Below are positions 8,444-17,506 of a stretch of DNA of 36,654 bases, piece by piece. The stretch is from contig JAGHAU010000186.1 in the NCBI GenBank assembly GCA_021161345.1, positions 1 through 36,654 on the forward strand, given 5' to 3'. Numbering within the stretch: position 1 is the stretch's first letter; the number at the start of each line of letters is the position of its first letter. Origin of the DNA: Anaerolineales bacterium (lineage in GTDB: Bacteria > Chloroflexota > Anaerolineae > Anaerolineales > UBA11858). The translations under genes and the position numbers were made by a program. Under the pieces are notes generated by a model. It saw only the letters and a program-made list of their open reading frames with translations. It was not told where the DNA came from and made no database searches.

Positions 8444-9841
8444 TCATAATTCAAACTTAGCGCCAGGCTCTGGATAAACAACGTCAGGGAATCCCTGTTC
8501 TTCTAGTTTCTCCATCAGCGGTTCAGCGCCGCGCGGTTCACCGTGCACTAAAAACACTTTCTTGAGCGTGTCCTTGGTTGCGTGTGCGTAAGCCAGCAGC
8601 CCGTCCTGTCCTGCATGGGCCGAGAACCCATTGATCGTGACTACTTCCGCCCGCCGAAAATATTTCTTTCCAAAGATCTTGATGTCTTTTTCTTGATCGG
8701 CCAGGCGCCGCCCCAGAGTATGAGGAGCCTGCCATGAAACGATCAGAATTGTATTACGAGAATCCTCGACGTGGTTTTTCAGGTGGTGGAGAATGCGTCC
8801 TGTTTCCGCCATGCCGGAAGCCGAGATAACAACATAGGGCGGATCGGTAAAATTAATGGCTTTTGACTCCTCCACGGACAGGGTATATTTCAACCGATCA
8901 AACCCTAAAGCGGCTTGATGTTTATCATCAGCGATGAACTGTCTGGTCTCTTCATCAAAGCACTCTGGATGATCCCTGAAAACTTGCGAGGCTCGAATAG
9001 CCAATGGGCTATCCACAAAGACAGGTATTTCTGGAATATCTCCACTTTCCATCATTTTATGCAGCCCAAAAACAAGTTCCTGGGTTCTCCCCACTGCAAA
9101 GGCAGGTATAATCACCCGCCCTTTACGATGAATGGTCCTCTGGACCACTTCTTTCAATTCAACGAAGGCAGCGTCAGTGTCTCTCTTTTTAGTATCCCCA
9201 TAGGTGGACTCCATGATCAGGTAATCGGCTTTCCTCGGCAGCACAGGATCCTGGATGAGCAGCAATCCGGGCCTGCCAATATCTCCTGAGAACCATAACC
9301 GTTTGGTTTGCCCGTTTTCCTCTACATCCAGAACGACGGCGGCTGATCCCAGGATGTGGCCGGCATCTACCAGGTACGCTTTTACTCCGGGAGCGGGCTG
9401 AAAGACCTCTTCATAATTCAAGCAGTGGAATAGTGGTGCGACCCTGGCGGCATCCTCTTTTGTGTAGAGCGGCTCTATGAGCGGTTTGTCTTGTTTCTCC
9501 AGTCTTTTATTGAGATATTCGGCATCTTTTTCGTGAATATAACCAGAATCCAGCAGCATGATATTGTCCAAATGGGCAGTTGCGTACGTGGTGTAGATTG
9601 GCCCCCTGTAGCCTTGTTTGACAAGATTGGGCAAATTGCCGCTGTGATCAATATGGGCATGAGATAAAATTACGGCATCCAGGTCGGCGGGAGAGAAGGG
9701 AAAATTCCTGTTGCGTTTATAACTCTCTTTCCGCTTACCCTGGTATAAACCGCAGTCCAGCAAGATTTTGTGATGCCCAACTTCCAGTAGATGCATTGAA
9801 CCGGTAACTGTCCTGGCTGCTCCATAAAAAGTGAGATTCAC
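8444..9841 (-). CDS. Beta-CASP metallo-beta-lactamase-fold RNA-processing nuclease
   Basis: 465 aa; SHAHIDHSGNLP, DAGHILGSA, FSGDIGRPG, SASGMAETGRILHHLKNH, VHGEPRG. Confidence 0.88.
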   Translation of the reverse strand: MNLTFYGAARTVTGSMHLLEVGHHKILLDCGLYQGKRKESYKRNRNFPFSPADLDAVILSHAHIDHSGNLPNLVKQGYRGPIYTTYATAHLDNIMLLDSGYIHEKDAEYLNKRLEKQDKPLIEPLYTKEDAARVAPLFHCLNYEEVFQPAPGVKAYLVDAGHILGSAAVVLDVEENGQTKRLWFSGDIGRPGLLLIQDPVLPRKADYLIMESTYGDTKKRDTDAAFVELKEVVQRTIHRKGRVIIPAFAVGRTQELVFGLHKMMESGDIPEIPVFVDSPLAIRASQVFRDHPECFDEETRQFIADDKHQAALGFDRLKYTLSVEESKAINFTDPPYVVISASGMAETGRILHHLKNHVEDSRNTILIVSWQAPHTLGRRLADQEKDIKIFGKKYFRRAEVVTINGFSAHAGQDGLLAYAHATKDTLKKVFLVHGEPRGAEPLMEKLEEQGFPDVVYPEPGAKFEL

Positions 9842-9854
9842 GGTTTTCTCCCGC

Positions 9855-10997
9855 CTAGCTGATATTTAGTAATATAGACAGAATGTCGTCCCCAAATCTT
9901 TCCAATCGCCAGGGAACTTCTTTCAATACCAGGGCCAACTCGGAACGGTTTTTTGGGTTGGATGAGATCAAGCTGTACATGATCTCGCGGGGAAGTACAA
10001 CAGCAGAATTCACATTCATTTTTCGGGCTGTGATCTTGCGCCAATCACGGAGAGCCTTTTCTCGGGCCAGGTAGGAGTCATCCAGGCGCTTTTTCCGGGG
10101 AGGGAGTTCTGGTTTTGATGCCATACCATTCTGGATGGCATCTACCAATCCCTCTGCGTGCCGCTGAATGGCTTTCCCTCCGGGAATATTCAAACTTAGC
10201 AGCTGCTTTACCGACGTGGGTGATTCTTCGGCCAGGAGGAGCAATGTTTTGGCGCTGAGCACCTTAAACACAGGTAGATCCCTTTTTTTAGCAACATCTT
10301 CCCTATACTCACAAAGCCTGGCGAGCACCGCAGCCTTCTGGGGGGACAGTTTCCGGGCCCCATTTATGCGCCAACAGGAAGCGATGTTCTCCTCCTTGGG
10401 TTGGCGGTGTACCTGGCAGGCCCGTTTAAAATCCTCCGAGGCGATCGAAGTGAAGCCTTGCTCTTCCAGCTCCGCAGCCAGGACCTGGCGGATTTTGATC
10501 AAATGATGGGTATCCATTTGGGCATACTGGAGCATATCATCGGACAGGGGCCGTTTCCCCCAGTCCGCCCGCTGATATTTCTTGTTTACCTTGATGCCAA
10601 CGATCTCCTCCATCAGGGTATCCAACCCCAGTTTTTCCCTACCCAGGATCTGGGCAGCCAGCATGGTATCAAACAAATTTCTGAATTCAAATTTGAAATC
10701 ATCGTACATGATCAAAATATCATATTCCGAAGCATGGAACACTTTTTCAATATCGGAATTCTTGAAGATCCGACCCAGGGGAGCCAGGTCAACCAGCGGT
10801 AGAGGATCGATGATGTAATCTGCCGAATCTGTTGAGATCTGGATCAGGCAAACCTGCTCCCGGTAAGCGAACAAACTATTGGCTTCGGTATCGATTGCCA
10901 GGATCTTTTCATTTTGCAGGCGCTGCATCAGTTCTTCAAAAATCAGCTGCTTGTTTATGAATTCCGGTGCGGGAAAGTGATTTGTGCGAGATGACAT
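9855..10997 (-). CDS. rnd: Ribonuclease D (3'-5' exonuclease with HRDC domain)
   Basis: 380 aa; AIDTEANSLFAYREQVCLIQIST, DTMLAAQILG, DWGKRPLSDDMLQYAQMDTHHL; HRDC-like C-terminus. Confidence 0.88.
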   Translation of the reverse strand: MSSRTNHFPAPEFINKQLIFEELMQRLQNEKILAIDTEANSLFAYREQVCLIQISTDSADYIIDPLPLVDLAPLGRIFKNSDIEKVFHASEYDILIMYDDFKFEFRNLFDTMLAAQILGREKLGLDTLMEEIVGIKVNKKYQRADWGKRPLSDDMLQYAQMDTHHLIKIRQVLAAELEEQGFTSIASEDFKRACQVHRQPKEENIASCWRINGARKLSPQKAAVLARLCEYREDVAKKRDLPVFKVLSAKTLLLLAEESPTSVKQLLSLNIPGGKAIQRHAEGLVDAIQNGMASKPELPPRKKRLDDSYLAREKALRDWRKITARKMNVNSAVVLPREIMYSLISSNPKNRSELALVLKEVPWRLERFGDDILSILLNIS

Positions 10998-11109
10998 AGA
11001 GATATATTATAGGATAAACGTTAAAAGTTGGAAGGTTGAACGTTCTACCATTCTAACTTTATCCTTGAATTTCATGAGATTTTTATTTGTGGGGATATAA
11101 ACCTGGCTG

Positions 11110-11577
11110 CTATTGGATATTCTTTTCAAATACCAAAGCGTTATCTCCCCCTTTGTAGTATTTCTTCCATACTTCAATTTGCTGATATCCGTGTTTTTGA
11201 TAGAGCTGAATGGCTGGCTGATTGGATTGGCGAACGCTTAAACGAATTTTGGGCAGGTTCACTTCTTCCTCACAGATCCGGATCAGGGAAGATCCGATAC
11301 CAGATTTCCTATAGTCGGGCAGGACTGCCAGAGTGGCGATCCAGGCAGTTTGCTGCGAGCGCCTTAGATCCATAGCGATAAAACCGACCAGGTTTTCCTG
11401 ATCTGCCGCTTTATACCGGATGATCTGGGGGATGGTCAGGACCCCCATAATATCCAGCAGGGGCCAGGCATCCAGCTGGAAACAAACCTTTTCCAGCTGA
11501 TGCAGGTCTTTTAAGTCACGCCAGGTAGCGGTTTCGATGGTGATGCCGCTACCTGGAAGGATTTTATGAACACTCAT
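11110..11577 (-). CDS. GNAT family N-acetyltransferase (RimI-like)
   Basis: 155 aa; IATLAVLPDYRKSGIGSSLI acetyl-CoA-binding motif; QPAIQLYQKHGYQ. Confidence 0.8.
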   Translation of the reverse strand: MSVHKILPGSGITIETATWRDLKDLHQLEKVCFQLDAWPLLDIMGVLTIPQIIRYKAADQENLVGFIAMDLRRSQQTAWIATLAVLPDYRKSGIGSSLIRICEEEVNLPKIRLSVRQSNQPAIQLYQKHGYQQIEVWKKYYKGGDNALVFEKNIQ

Positions 11578-11601
11578 GGTTCGATCCGGTGTTAAGCCAG
11601 G

Positions 11602-12747
11602 TTAAAGTGTTTTTTCATAGAATCGGTAGGTTTTATAGACTTCCGCCCCCATGGCAATGATGGGGCGATTCATCTTGTCATTGTTGTCAAGGATCCAGCT
11701 CATTTCAGACATCTTCATGCCTTTTTTGATGGCTGCCTGGGCAGATTTATAGTAAAACAGGGCATCTATGCCCAGAGTACGATATTCGGGGATCACACCC
11801 AGGACCAGGACCCGCACCCAGGAAACTTTCTTGAGTACCTTCCAGTTCCAAACTAGTTTTAACATGGTCCACCATTCCGGTGAATTGGGTTTAGGGTAGG
11901 CTTTGAGCAGGGGTTCGTTCAGGTCTGGCAGCGTAATGCTGAAGCCTACAGTTTTCCCGTCTTTTTCAGCGATATAGGTTAAATCTGGATCAAGAATATC
12001 ATGAAGTTCATCAGCCAGCTGGTCAAATTCAGCATCAGTCATGGGCACAAATCCCCAGTTTTGGGACCAGGCTTCGTTATAGAGCAACTTAACCTTGGCG
12101 ACTTCCTCGTCATATATTTTCATATTTATACGACGAAGAGAGATTTCCTTACGCTCCAGGATCTTGGTGGTGATTTTTTCCAGGCGCTCTCCAATGTTGT
12201 CCATGAAATCTTTCACTGGCAGTTGGTAGGCCCACAAATCCCGGGCATATTTAAATCCTGCCTTTTCAACAAAATCGACATAATAACGGGGATTATAGGT
12301 CATCAATATACGGGGGCTGTCATCAAATCCGTCTACCAGTAATCCGCATTCATCATTGGTGTTCCACTGGGCCGGGCCGCGCAGTGCGGTGTGACCCTTC
12401 TCTCGGGCCCAATTTTCAGCCGTCTTTAATAATGCTTCAGCGGCTTCGTAATCTTCCAGAACCTCAAAGAAACCAAAAAACCCGACATTCTCATTTTGAA
12501 ATTCATTGTGCCGTCCATTGGTAAAGGCTGCAATGGTTCCGACTATTTCATCCCCTCTTAATGCCATATAAAGTTGGGCCTCGCTGTGTTCAAAGAAGGG
12601 ATTTTTCTTCGGATCTGTGAAGTGTAGACGTTCTGAAAAAATAGGAGGAACCCAGTAAGGATCGTCTTTATAAACTTTCCAGGGGAAACTTAAGAAGGCT
12701 TTCCTATCTTCAATATTTTCAACAGGTTTGACAACAAGGGGATTCAT
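11602..12747 (-). CDS. GNAT-fold hypothetical protein (381 aa)
   Basis: Contains VGTIAAFTNGRHNEF, GFFGFFEVLEDYEAAEALLKTAENWAREKG, LGVIPEYRTLGIDALFY. Confidence 0.6.
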   Translation of the reverse strand: MNPLVVKPVENIEDRKAFLSFPWKVYKDDPYWVPPIFSERLHFTDPKKNPFFEHSEAQLYMALRGDEIVGTIAAFTNGRHNEFQNENVGFFGFFEVLEDYEAAEALLKTAENWAREKGHTALRGPAQWNTNDECGLLVDGFDDSPRILMTYNPRYYVDFVEKAGFKYARDLWAYQLPVKDFMDNIGERLEKITTKILERKEISLRRINMKIYDEEVAKVKLLYNEAWSQNWGFVPMTDAEFDQLADELHDILDPDLTYIAEKDGKTVGFSITLPDLNEPLLKAYPKPNSPEWWTMLKLVWNWKVLKKVSWVRVLVLGVIPEYRTLGIDALFYYKSAQAAIKKGMKMSEMSWILDNNDKMNRPIIAMGAEVYKTYRFYEKTL

Positions 12748-12827
12748 GGGTTTTTCCTTTTACGTGGAAATTGAAAATCATCTATCATTCATTTTGATCG
12801 TTTTTATTATACTAGATACCCCCCCTA

Positions 12828-12843
12828 TGGTATGATTTTAGGG
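12828..12843 (+). promoter_or_regulatory. Extended -10 element (TGGTATGAT) 6 nt upstream of a GTG start; possible leaderless transcript
   Basis: TATGAT at 12831-12836 with upstream TGg; GTG at 12843. Confidence 0.4.
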
Positions 12844-13595
12844 TGATTACACAACCCCTTTTCCTGGGGACCTTTTCCCTTTACTCGATCATCCTGTCCG
12901 GTACAGTCGCCCTGGGTTTATTCTTATCCTGGTGGATAGCAGAGGATAAACGGACTTTTATCCTTGATGCTGGATTAGGAATCATTTTAACCAGCCTGCT
13001 GGGCGCCAGGGTAGGTTTTGTGCTCCGAAACCTGGTATATTTCCTGGAGCATCCTGGTCAGATGCCTCAATTCTGGCTGGGCGGGCTTAGCTGGCCAGGA
13101 GCTTTGATTGGTGCCGGATTAGCTGTCGTTGGCATCCACTTGATCTGGAAAGAACCCCTGGGAGAACTCGCGGATCAGTATCTACCTCTTTTGGGAATGA
13201 TGGCATTTGGAACCTGGTTGGTGTCCTGGGGGACCGGGATTGGTTATGGTCCGGAGGTTGAGGCCTGGTATGGAATTCTTGTGCAGGATCTGTATGGGCT
13301 TTCCCTGAAACGATGGCCCCTGCCGATCTTGGGAGCTTTGCTCAGTGGGGGATGGACAGCAGGTGTGATCCTCTTTCCAATCAAACGCCAGAGAGATCAC
13401 GGATTCCGGGCGCTGACCGGAACGGCGGGTTTATTGGCAATTAATGGCGTGATCTCATTCTTTAAAATTGATCCGGTTCCTGTTTTGTGGGGGCTGCGAT
13501 GGGAAAGCTGGTTTTCTCTGATTTCCCTTGCTATTATAATGATCTACCTTTTTATGGCCAGGACTGATGAAAAAGATGAAGGATCTAACCCTTAA
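12843..13595 (+). CDS. Prolipoprotein diacylglyceryl transferase (Lgt)-like membrane protein, signature residues degenerate
   Basis: 250 aa multi-TM; LGARVGFVLRNLVYFLEHP...FWLGGLSWPGALIG is Lgt-like, but His of HGG and the GRxGNF motif are absent. Confidence 0.6.
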   Translation: MITQPLFLGTFSLYSIILSGTVALGLFLSWWIAEDKRTFILDAGLGIILTSLLGARVGFVLRNLVYFLEHPGQMPQFWLGGLSWPGALIGAGLAVVGIHLIWKEPLGELADQYLPLLGMMAFGTWLVSWGTGIGYGPEVEAWYGILVQDLYGLSLKRWPLPILGALLSGGWTAGVILFPIKRQRDHGFRALTGTAGLLAINGVISFFKIDPVPVLWGLRWESWFSLISLAIIMIYLFMARTDEKDEGSNP

Positions 13596-14394
13596 TTCAC
13601 AAGAAGCAATTCGGGCCTTAACTGGTTTCATTCAGACCGTAATGCAAGATGCCGGCTTCAATAAAGTTGTCCTGGGCATTTCTGGTGGTGTGGACTCCGC
13701 TCTCAGTGCCTTTTTATCTGCTAAAGCCCTAGGGGCTGAGAATATGCTGGCCCTGCGCCTGCCTTATAGAACCTCGTCTCCAGAATCCCTGGAACATGCT
13801 CAATTGGTCATCGATGAACTTGGCTGCCCCTCAAAAACGATCGAGATCACTGAGGCGGTCGATGCAATCCTGGCCCAGAACCCGGATGCAACTCCCGTCC
13901 GCCGCGGCAACGTTATGGCCAGAGTGCGGATGATAAATATTTATGACCAATCAGCAGCTTTCCCTGGCTTGGTGGTTGGCACGGGGAATAAAACTGAAAC
14001 CTTGTTGGGATACAGTACTATCCATGGTGACGGAGCTTATGATTTCAACCCCCTGGCCGATCTGTACAAAGCCCAGGTTCGCCAGCTTGCAGGTGAATTG
14101 GGGGTCCCTGAGGTGATTATCAATAAAGCGCCCTCTGCGGATTTGTGGGCAGGACAGACAGATGAAGCGGAACTTGGATATTCCTATGATGACATGGATC
14201 AGATCTTTTACTGTTTAGTAGAAGAGAGTTATACGCGGGATGATTGCCTTAAAGGTGGTTTTGCTCCGGAATTTGTGGATGCCATTACCAAACGTATCAA
14301 ACAGTATCGTTTTAAGAGCATCCTTCCCAGGGCGGGATCTGTTGGACAATACTCTCTTGCAGGCCTGGAGGAATTGCCTTTTTATAAGGCATGA
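13567..14394 (+). CDS. nadE: NH3-dependent NAD+ synthetase
   Basis: 275 aa; GISGGVDSALSAFLSAKALG P-loop; VGTGNKTE...GYSTIHGDGAYDFNPLADLYKAQVR; KAPSADLWAGQTDE. Confidence 0.92.
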   Translation: MKKMKDLTLNSQEAIRALTGFIQTVMQDAGFNKVVLGISGGVDSALSAFLSAKALGAENMLALRLPYRTSSPESLEHAQLVIDELGCPSKTIEITEAVDAILAQNPDATPVRRGNVMARVRMINIYDQSAAFPGLVVGTGNKTETLLGYSTIHGDGAYDFNPLADLYKAQVRQLAGELGVPEVIINKAPSADLWAGQTDEAELGYSYDDMDQIFYCLVEESYTRDDCLKGGFAPEFVDAITKRIKQYRFKSILPRAGSVGQYSLAGLEELPFYKA

Positions 14395-14420
14395 AACCTT
14401 TTTTGTTGGGTTAGTGCGCC

Positions 14421-14981
14421 CTAGATCCTTACAGCGTGTTTTTCTCTGAGCAGCGCCAAGGCCCTTTCCTTCTCCCGGATTTTTTGTTTAGCTGTCCACC
14501 CCGGATTATCTCCGATAATTTCAGCCAATTCCACCAGAGATTCTTCTGACACCTTTCCAACCCAGGATGTTTTTGTGCGGCGCAGCACCAGATCATCCAG
14601 GCGAGTGACCATTTCATTCTCAATCAAGAATTTCAAGGGAGAATTAAAAATTCCAGACAGCCATTTGAAGATCGGATTGGTTGTAGGTAGAGGGTGAGTT
14701 AAATGGGGCGCATTGCGGAGTAAATTATTGCGTTCGTGAAGGGCTTCTTTTACCAGCCTGAACTCACCGTTTTCAAGGTAGCGAATGCCGCCATGCAGCA
14801 TGTGGGATGAGGCTGTGCTGGCTCCGGAGCAAAAACCCTCTTTGTCTACGATCAGACAATCCACACCCTGCAGGGCCAGATCCCTGAACGTGCCGATGCC
14901 GTTGATCCCGGCACCGATGATAAGCACAGTTGTTTGTGGTTTGTCTTTGATATTTTGTAGGGTGTTCTTTCTATTGCTCAT
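14421..14981 (-). pseudogene. Internally deleted FAD-dependent glycerol-3-phosphate dehydrogenase (GlpD) remnant
   Basis: 186 aa; N-terminal FAD motif VLIIGAGINGIGTFRDLALQG...ASSHMLHGGIRYLE joined near 14.63 kb to a GlpD C-terminal segment MVTRLDDLVLRRT; most of the protein is missing. Confidence 0.75.
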
Positions 14982-15114
14982 CGGGTTCCTTCTTCCTGGG
15001 GCAGCTTTGACCCTGGGGTTATAATTAATTCGGGTCTATTTTATCACTCCAGTATTGAACGACCAGAACCCTGAAATCTACTTTGTACCAGATTATTGAA
15101 GGTCCGGAGATTAT

Positions 15115-16158
15115 ATGCCAACTTTTCATACTATTAAATGGGTAGATCCTGGTCTGGTTAGCATGATTGACCAGCGGGTGCTGCCCCACCAGGTGGTTTA
15201 CAACGAATACAGGGACCCCGCTGCAGTTGCCCAGGCGATCAAAGATATGGTGGTGAGGGGAGCGCCAGCGATCGGAGCCGCTGCGGCTTTTGGCCTGGCT
15301 TTGGTGCCCGTTCATGATACGTCAGATAAGATGGAGACTGTCCTGGCAGATCTGAAACAAGCTTCCGAAATTCTGCGCCAGGCCCGGCCAACGGCAGTGA
15401 ACCTGTCCTGGGCGATTGACCGAATCTTGGCCCTGGTTGAGGAAAGGAATTTCAAATCAGTGGCTCAGCTGCGAGATGTTGTGCTTGGGGAAGCTCAAAA
15501 AATTGCCCTGGAAGATGTGGAAATCAATTATTCCCTCGGCAGCCATGCCCAATCTCTGATCCTGGATGGAGCGGTGATATTCCATCACTGCAATACCGGC
15601 GCCCTGGCGGCAGTTGATTATGGTACTGCTCTAGGAGCAATCCGAATAGCCCACGAAAAAGGGAAGAAGATCTTCGTCTATCTGGATGAAACCCGACCCC
15701 GACTGCAAGGTGCCAGGTTATCTGCGTGGGAATTACTTCAGTATGGTGTACCCTTCAAAGTTGTTGCCGACGGTGCATCAGGACATTATATGAGAACAGA
15801 GAAGATAGATCTGTGTATTGTCGGTACAGACCGGGTTGCTGCCAATGGAGATGTAGCCAATAAGATCGGCACCTACAATCTTGCAGTTGTTGCTCATGAA
15901 AACAAAGTTCCATTCTATGTTGCAGTTCCTAAATCAACCATCGATATGGCCGCTCCTTCTGGAGATGTGATCGAGATCGAAGAAAGGCCTGCTCATGAGG
16001 TGACCCATGTGGGGAATTTGCAGATCACACCTGATAACACTCCGGTCGGCAATCCGGCTTTCGATATCACTCCGGCAAAATATGTCACGGCTTTTATTAC
16101 TGAAGACGGAATTGTGTATCCGCCTTATCAAGAGAACCTGGCAAAATTATTCCAATAG
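15115..16158 (+). CDS. mtnA: S-methyl-5-thioribose-1-phosphate isomerase
   Basis: 347 aa; MVVRGAPAIGAAAAFGLAL, HHCNTGALAAVDYGTALGAIR, DETRPRLQGARLSAWEL, GTDRVAANGDVANKIGTYNLAV. Confidence 0.93.
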   Translation: MPTFHTIKWVDPGLVSMIDQRVLPHQVVYNEYRDPAAVAQAIKDMVVRGAPAIGAAAAFGLALVPVHDTSDKMETVLADLKQASEILRQARPTAVNLSWAIDRILALVEERNFKSVAQLRDVVLGEAQKIALEDVEINYSLGSHAQSLILDGAVIFHHCNTGALAAVDYGTALGAIRIAHEKGKKIFVYLDETRPRLQGARLSAWELLQYGVPFKVVADGASGHYMRTEKIDLCIVGTDRVAANGDVANKIGTYNLAVVAHENKVPFYVAVPKSTIDMAAPSGDVIEIEERPAHEVTHVGNLQITPDNTPVGNPAFDITPAKYVTAFITEDGIVYPPYQENLAKLFQ

Positions 16159-16194
16159 GGAGCTGGATTAGTTGTAATTGATTGAAGGAAAGCT

Positions 16195-16658
16195 ATGACC
16201 GCAGAGAAGATCCAGAACACAGCATGTTTTTTATTTGACCTGGATGGAACCATATACCTGGGCGAAAATCTTCTCCCGGGGGCGGAAGACCTTTTTTCCT
16301 TACCAATAACTCTTCACGATCCAGGATGGACTACGTTTCAAAATTAAAGGATTATGGATTGGATGTGCCAGAAGAAAAGATATTTTCATCAGGCATGGCA
16401 ACGGCGATCTATCTCAAGAAAGAGAAACCGGGCGCAAGGGTATACCTGGTGGGCACTCCTTCCCTCGAAGAAGAATTCCGGACTTATGGTTTCCATCTGG
16501 TGGACAAGGAACCCGATTTTGCTGTTTTGGGTTTTGACACAACTCTGACCTATCAGAAGATCTGGAAGCTGTGTGATTTTGTGGTTGAGGGAATACCATA
16601 TATTGCCACGCATCCAGATTTCAATTGCCCTACAGGAAGAAAACATTTCCAACCCTAA
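16195..16658 (+). pseudogene. HAD-IIA (NagD-like) sugar phosphatase remnant with frameshift/deletion and missing C-terminus
   Basis: Frame 1 from 16195: MTAEKIQNTACFLFDLDGTIYLGENLLPGAEDL..stop 16347; then a different frame continues FFLTNNSSRSRMDYVSKLKDYG...YIATHPDFNCPTGRKHFQP*; catalytic C-terminal motifs absent. Confidence 0.8.
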
Positions 16659-16660
16659 AC

Positions 16661-16704
16661 CGAGATTGCTTCGTCGTTCATTGTGTTCTCTCCTCGCAAT
16701 GACA
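16661..16704. repeat. REP/MITE-like dispersed repeat fragment (gagattgcttcgtcg...tcctcgcaatgaca)
   Basis: Ends resemble the widespread TGTCATTGCGAGG...CGAAGCAATCTC repeat; inverted ATTGC/GCAAT near the termini. Confidence 0.6.
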
Positions 16705-16796
16705 TAATGATAAAACAACCTTCTATCTTCGGCCCTGTTTAAGTTCTTCACTTAGTCTCCCCTGTCTCCCCCTCACCAAGTCACAATATCCCTGAC

Positions 16797-17432
16797 CTAA
16801 ACCAACCTAACCGTAACCATATTAAAGATCGATAAGCGCCCCCAGGTGCGCTGGAAATCCTCGTCGCTCATCCAGTACAGCTGATCTTTGCTGGTCCAGG
16901 AGCTCAGGAATCCCCAGGGTGTACAGACGCCAGCCAGGTTTTGGTGCCCGGGATCATGAGCGCTCGGGATCATGATATGTCCGCCGACCCAGCGGGCGGC
17001 AGCTAAAACGCCGTCAGTATTCTGCCCCCGGGAGATCAGGGGCTCTTCTCCCTTGAAATATGTCACAGAGATCAGGCTGACAGTCTCCCCATCTTGCAGC
17101 GCATCCAGCAGATCCGGCAGCTTTCCCCGTTTGATGCGGACCTCAAGGTCGATCCCGTTCAGCAAGCCGAATCGTTTGACCAGATTGGCAGTCTGAAAAA
17201 CCAGGCTGCCGTTGTGATTGCCCAGGATTGTATATCTAACACTACCTCTTAATAACCGATTATCCAGCCATGAAACCAGCGAACTTCCGTCAAACGAAGA
17301 ACCCAAAAGGAGATTAATTGCGGAAGCCGAGGCGAATTTCGCACAATGATTGGAGCTGCCCTGATCTTGCTGATAGGCAGCCAGTTTTCTTTCTTCCCAA
17401 TCGCGCCAATAAACGACCAACTCAGACATCAA
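16797..17432 (-). CDS. C39-like papain-fold peptidase family protein (putative)
   Basis: 211 aa; SSNHCAKFASASAINLLLG (candidate Cys), GGHIMIPSAHDPG (candidate His), PWGFLSSWTSKDQLYWMSDEDFQRTW. Confidence 0.5.
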   Translation of the reverse strand: MMSELVVYWRDWEERKLAAYQQDQGSSNHCAKFASASAINLLLGSSFDGSSLVSWLDNRLLRGSVRYTILGNHNGSLVFQTANLVKRFGLLNGIDLEVRIKRGKLPDLLDALQDGETVSLISVTYFKGEEPLISRGQNTDGVLAAARWVGGHIMIPSAHDPGHQNLAGVCTPWGFLSSWTSKDQLYWMSDEDFQRTWGRLSIFNMVTVRLV

Positions 17433-17506
17433 ATCCGGGCCTCCACTAATACAGCTATTTTTGGGCCTAAATATATTCTTTCGGAAGTACTTGTCGGGAA
17501 TTTCGA

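Noticed and set aside
16741-16796. CT-rich stretch cttagtctcccctgtctccccctcacc as a short tandem repeat element
   Set aside because: Too short and irregular to call a repeat from one window; resembles low-complexity sequence seen in many genomes.
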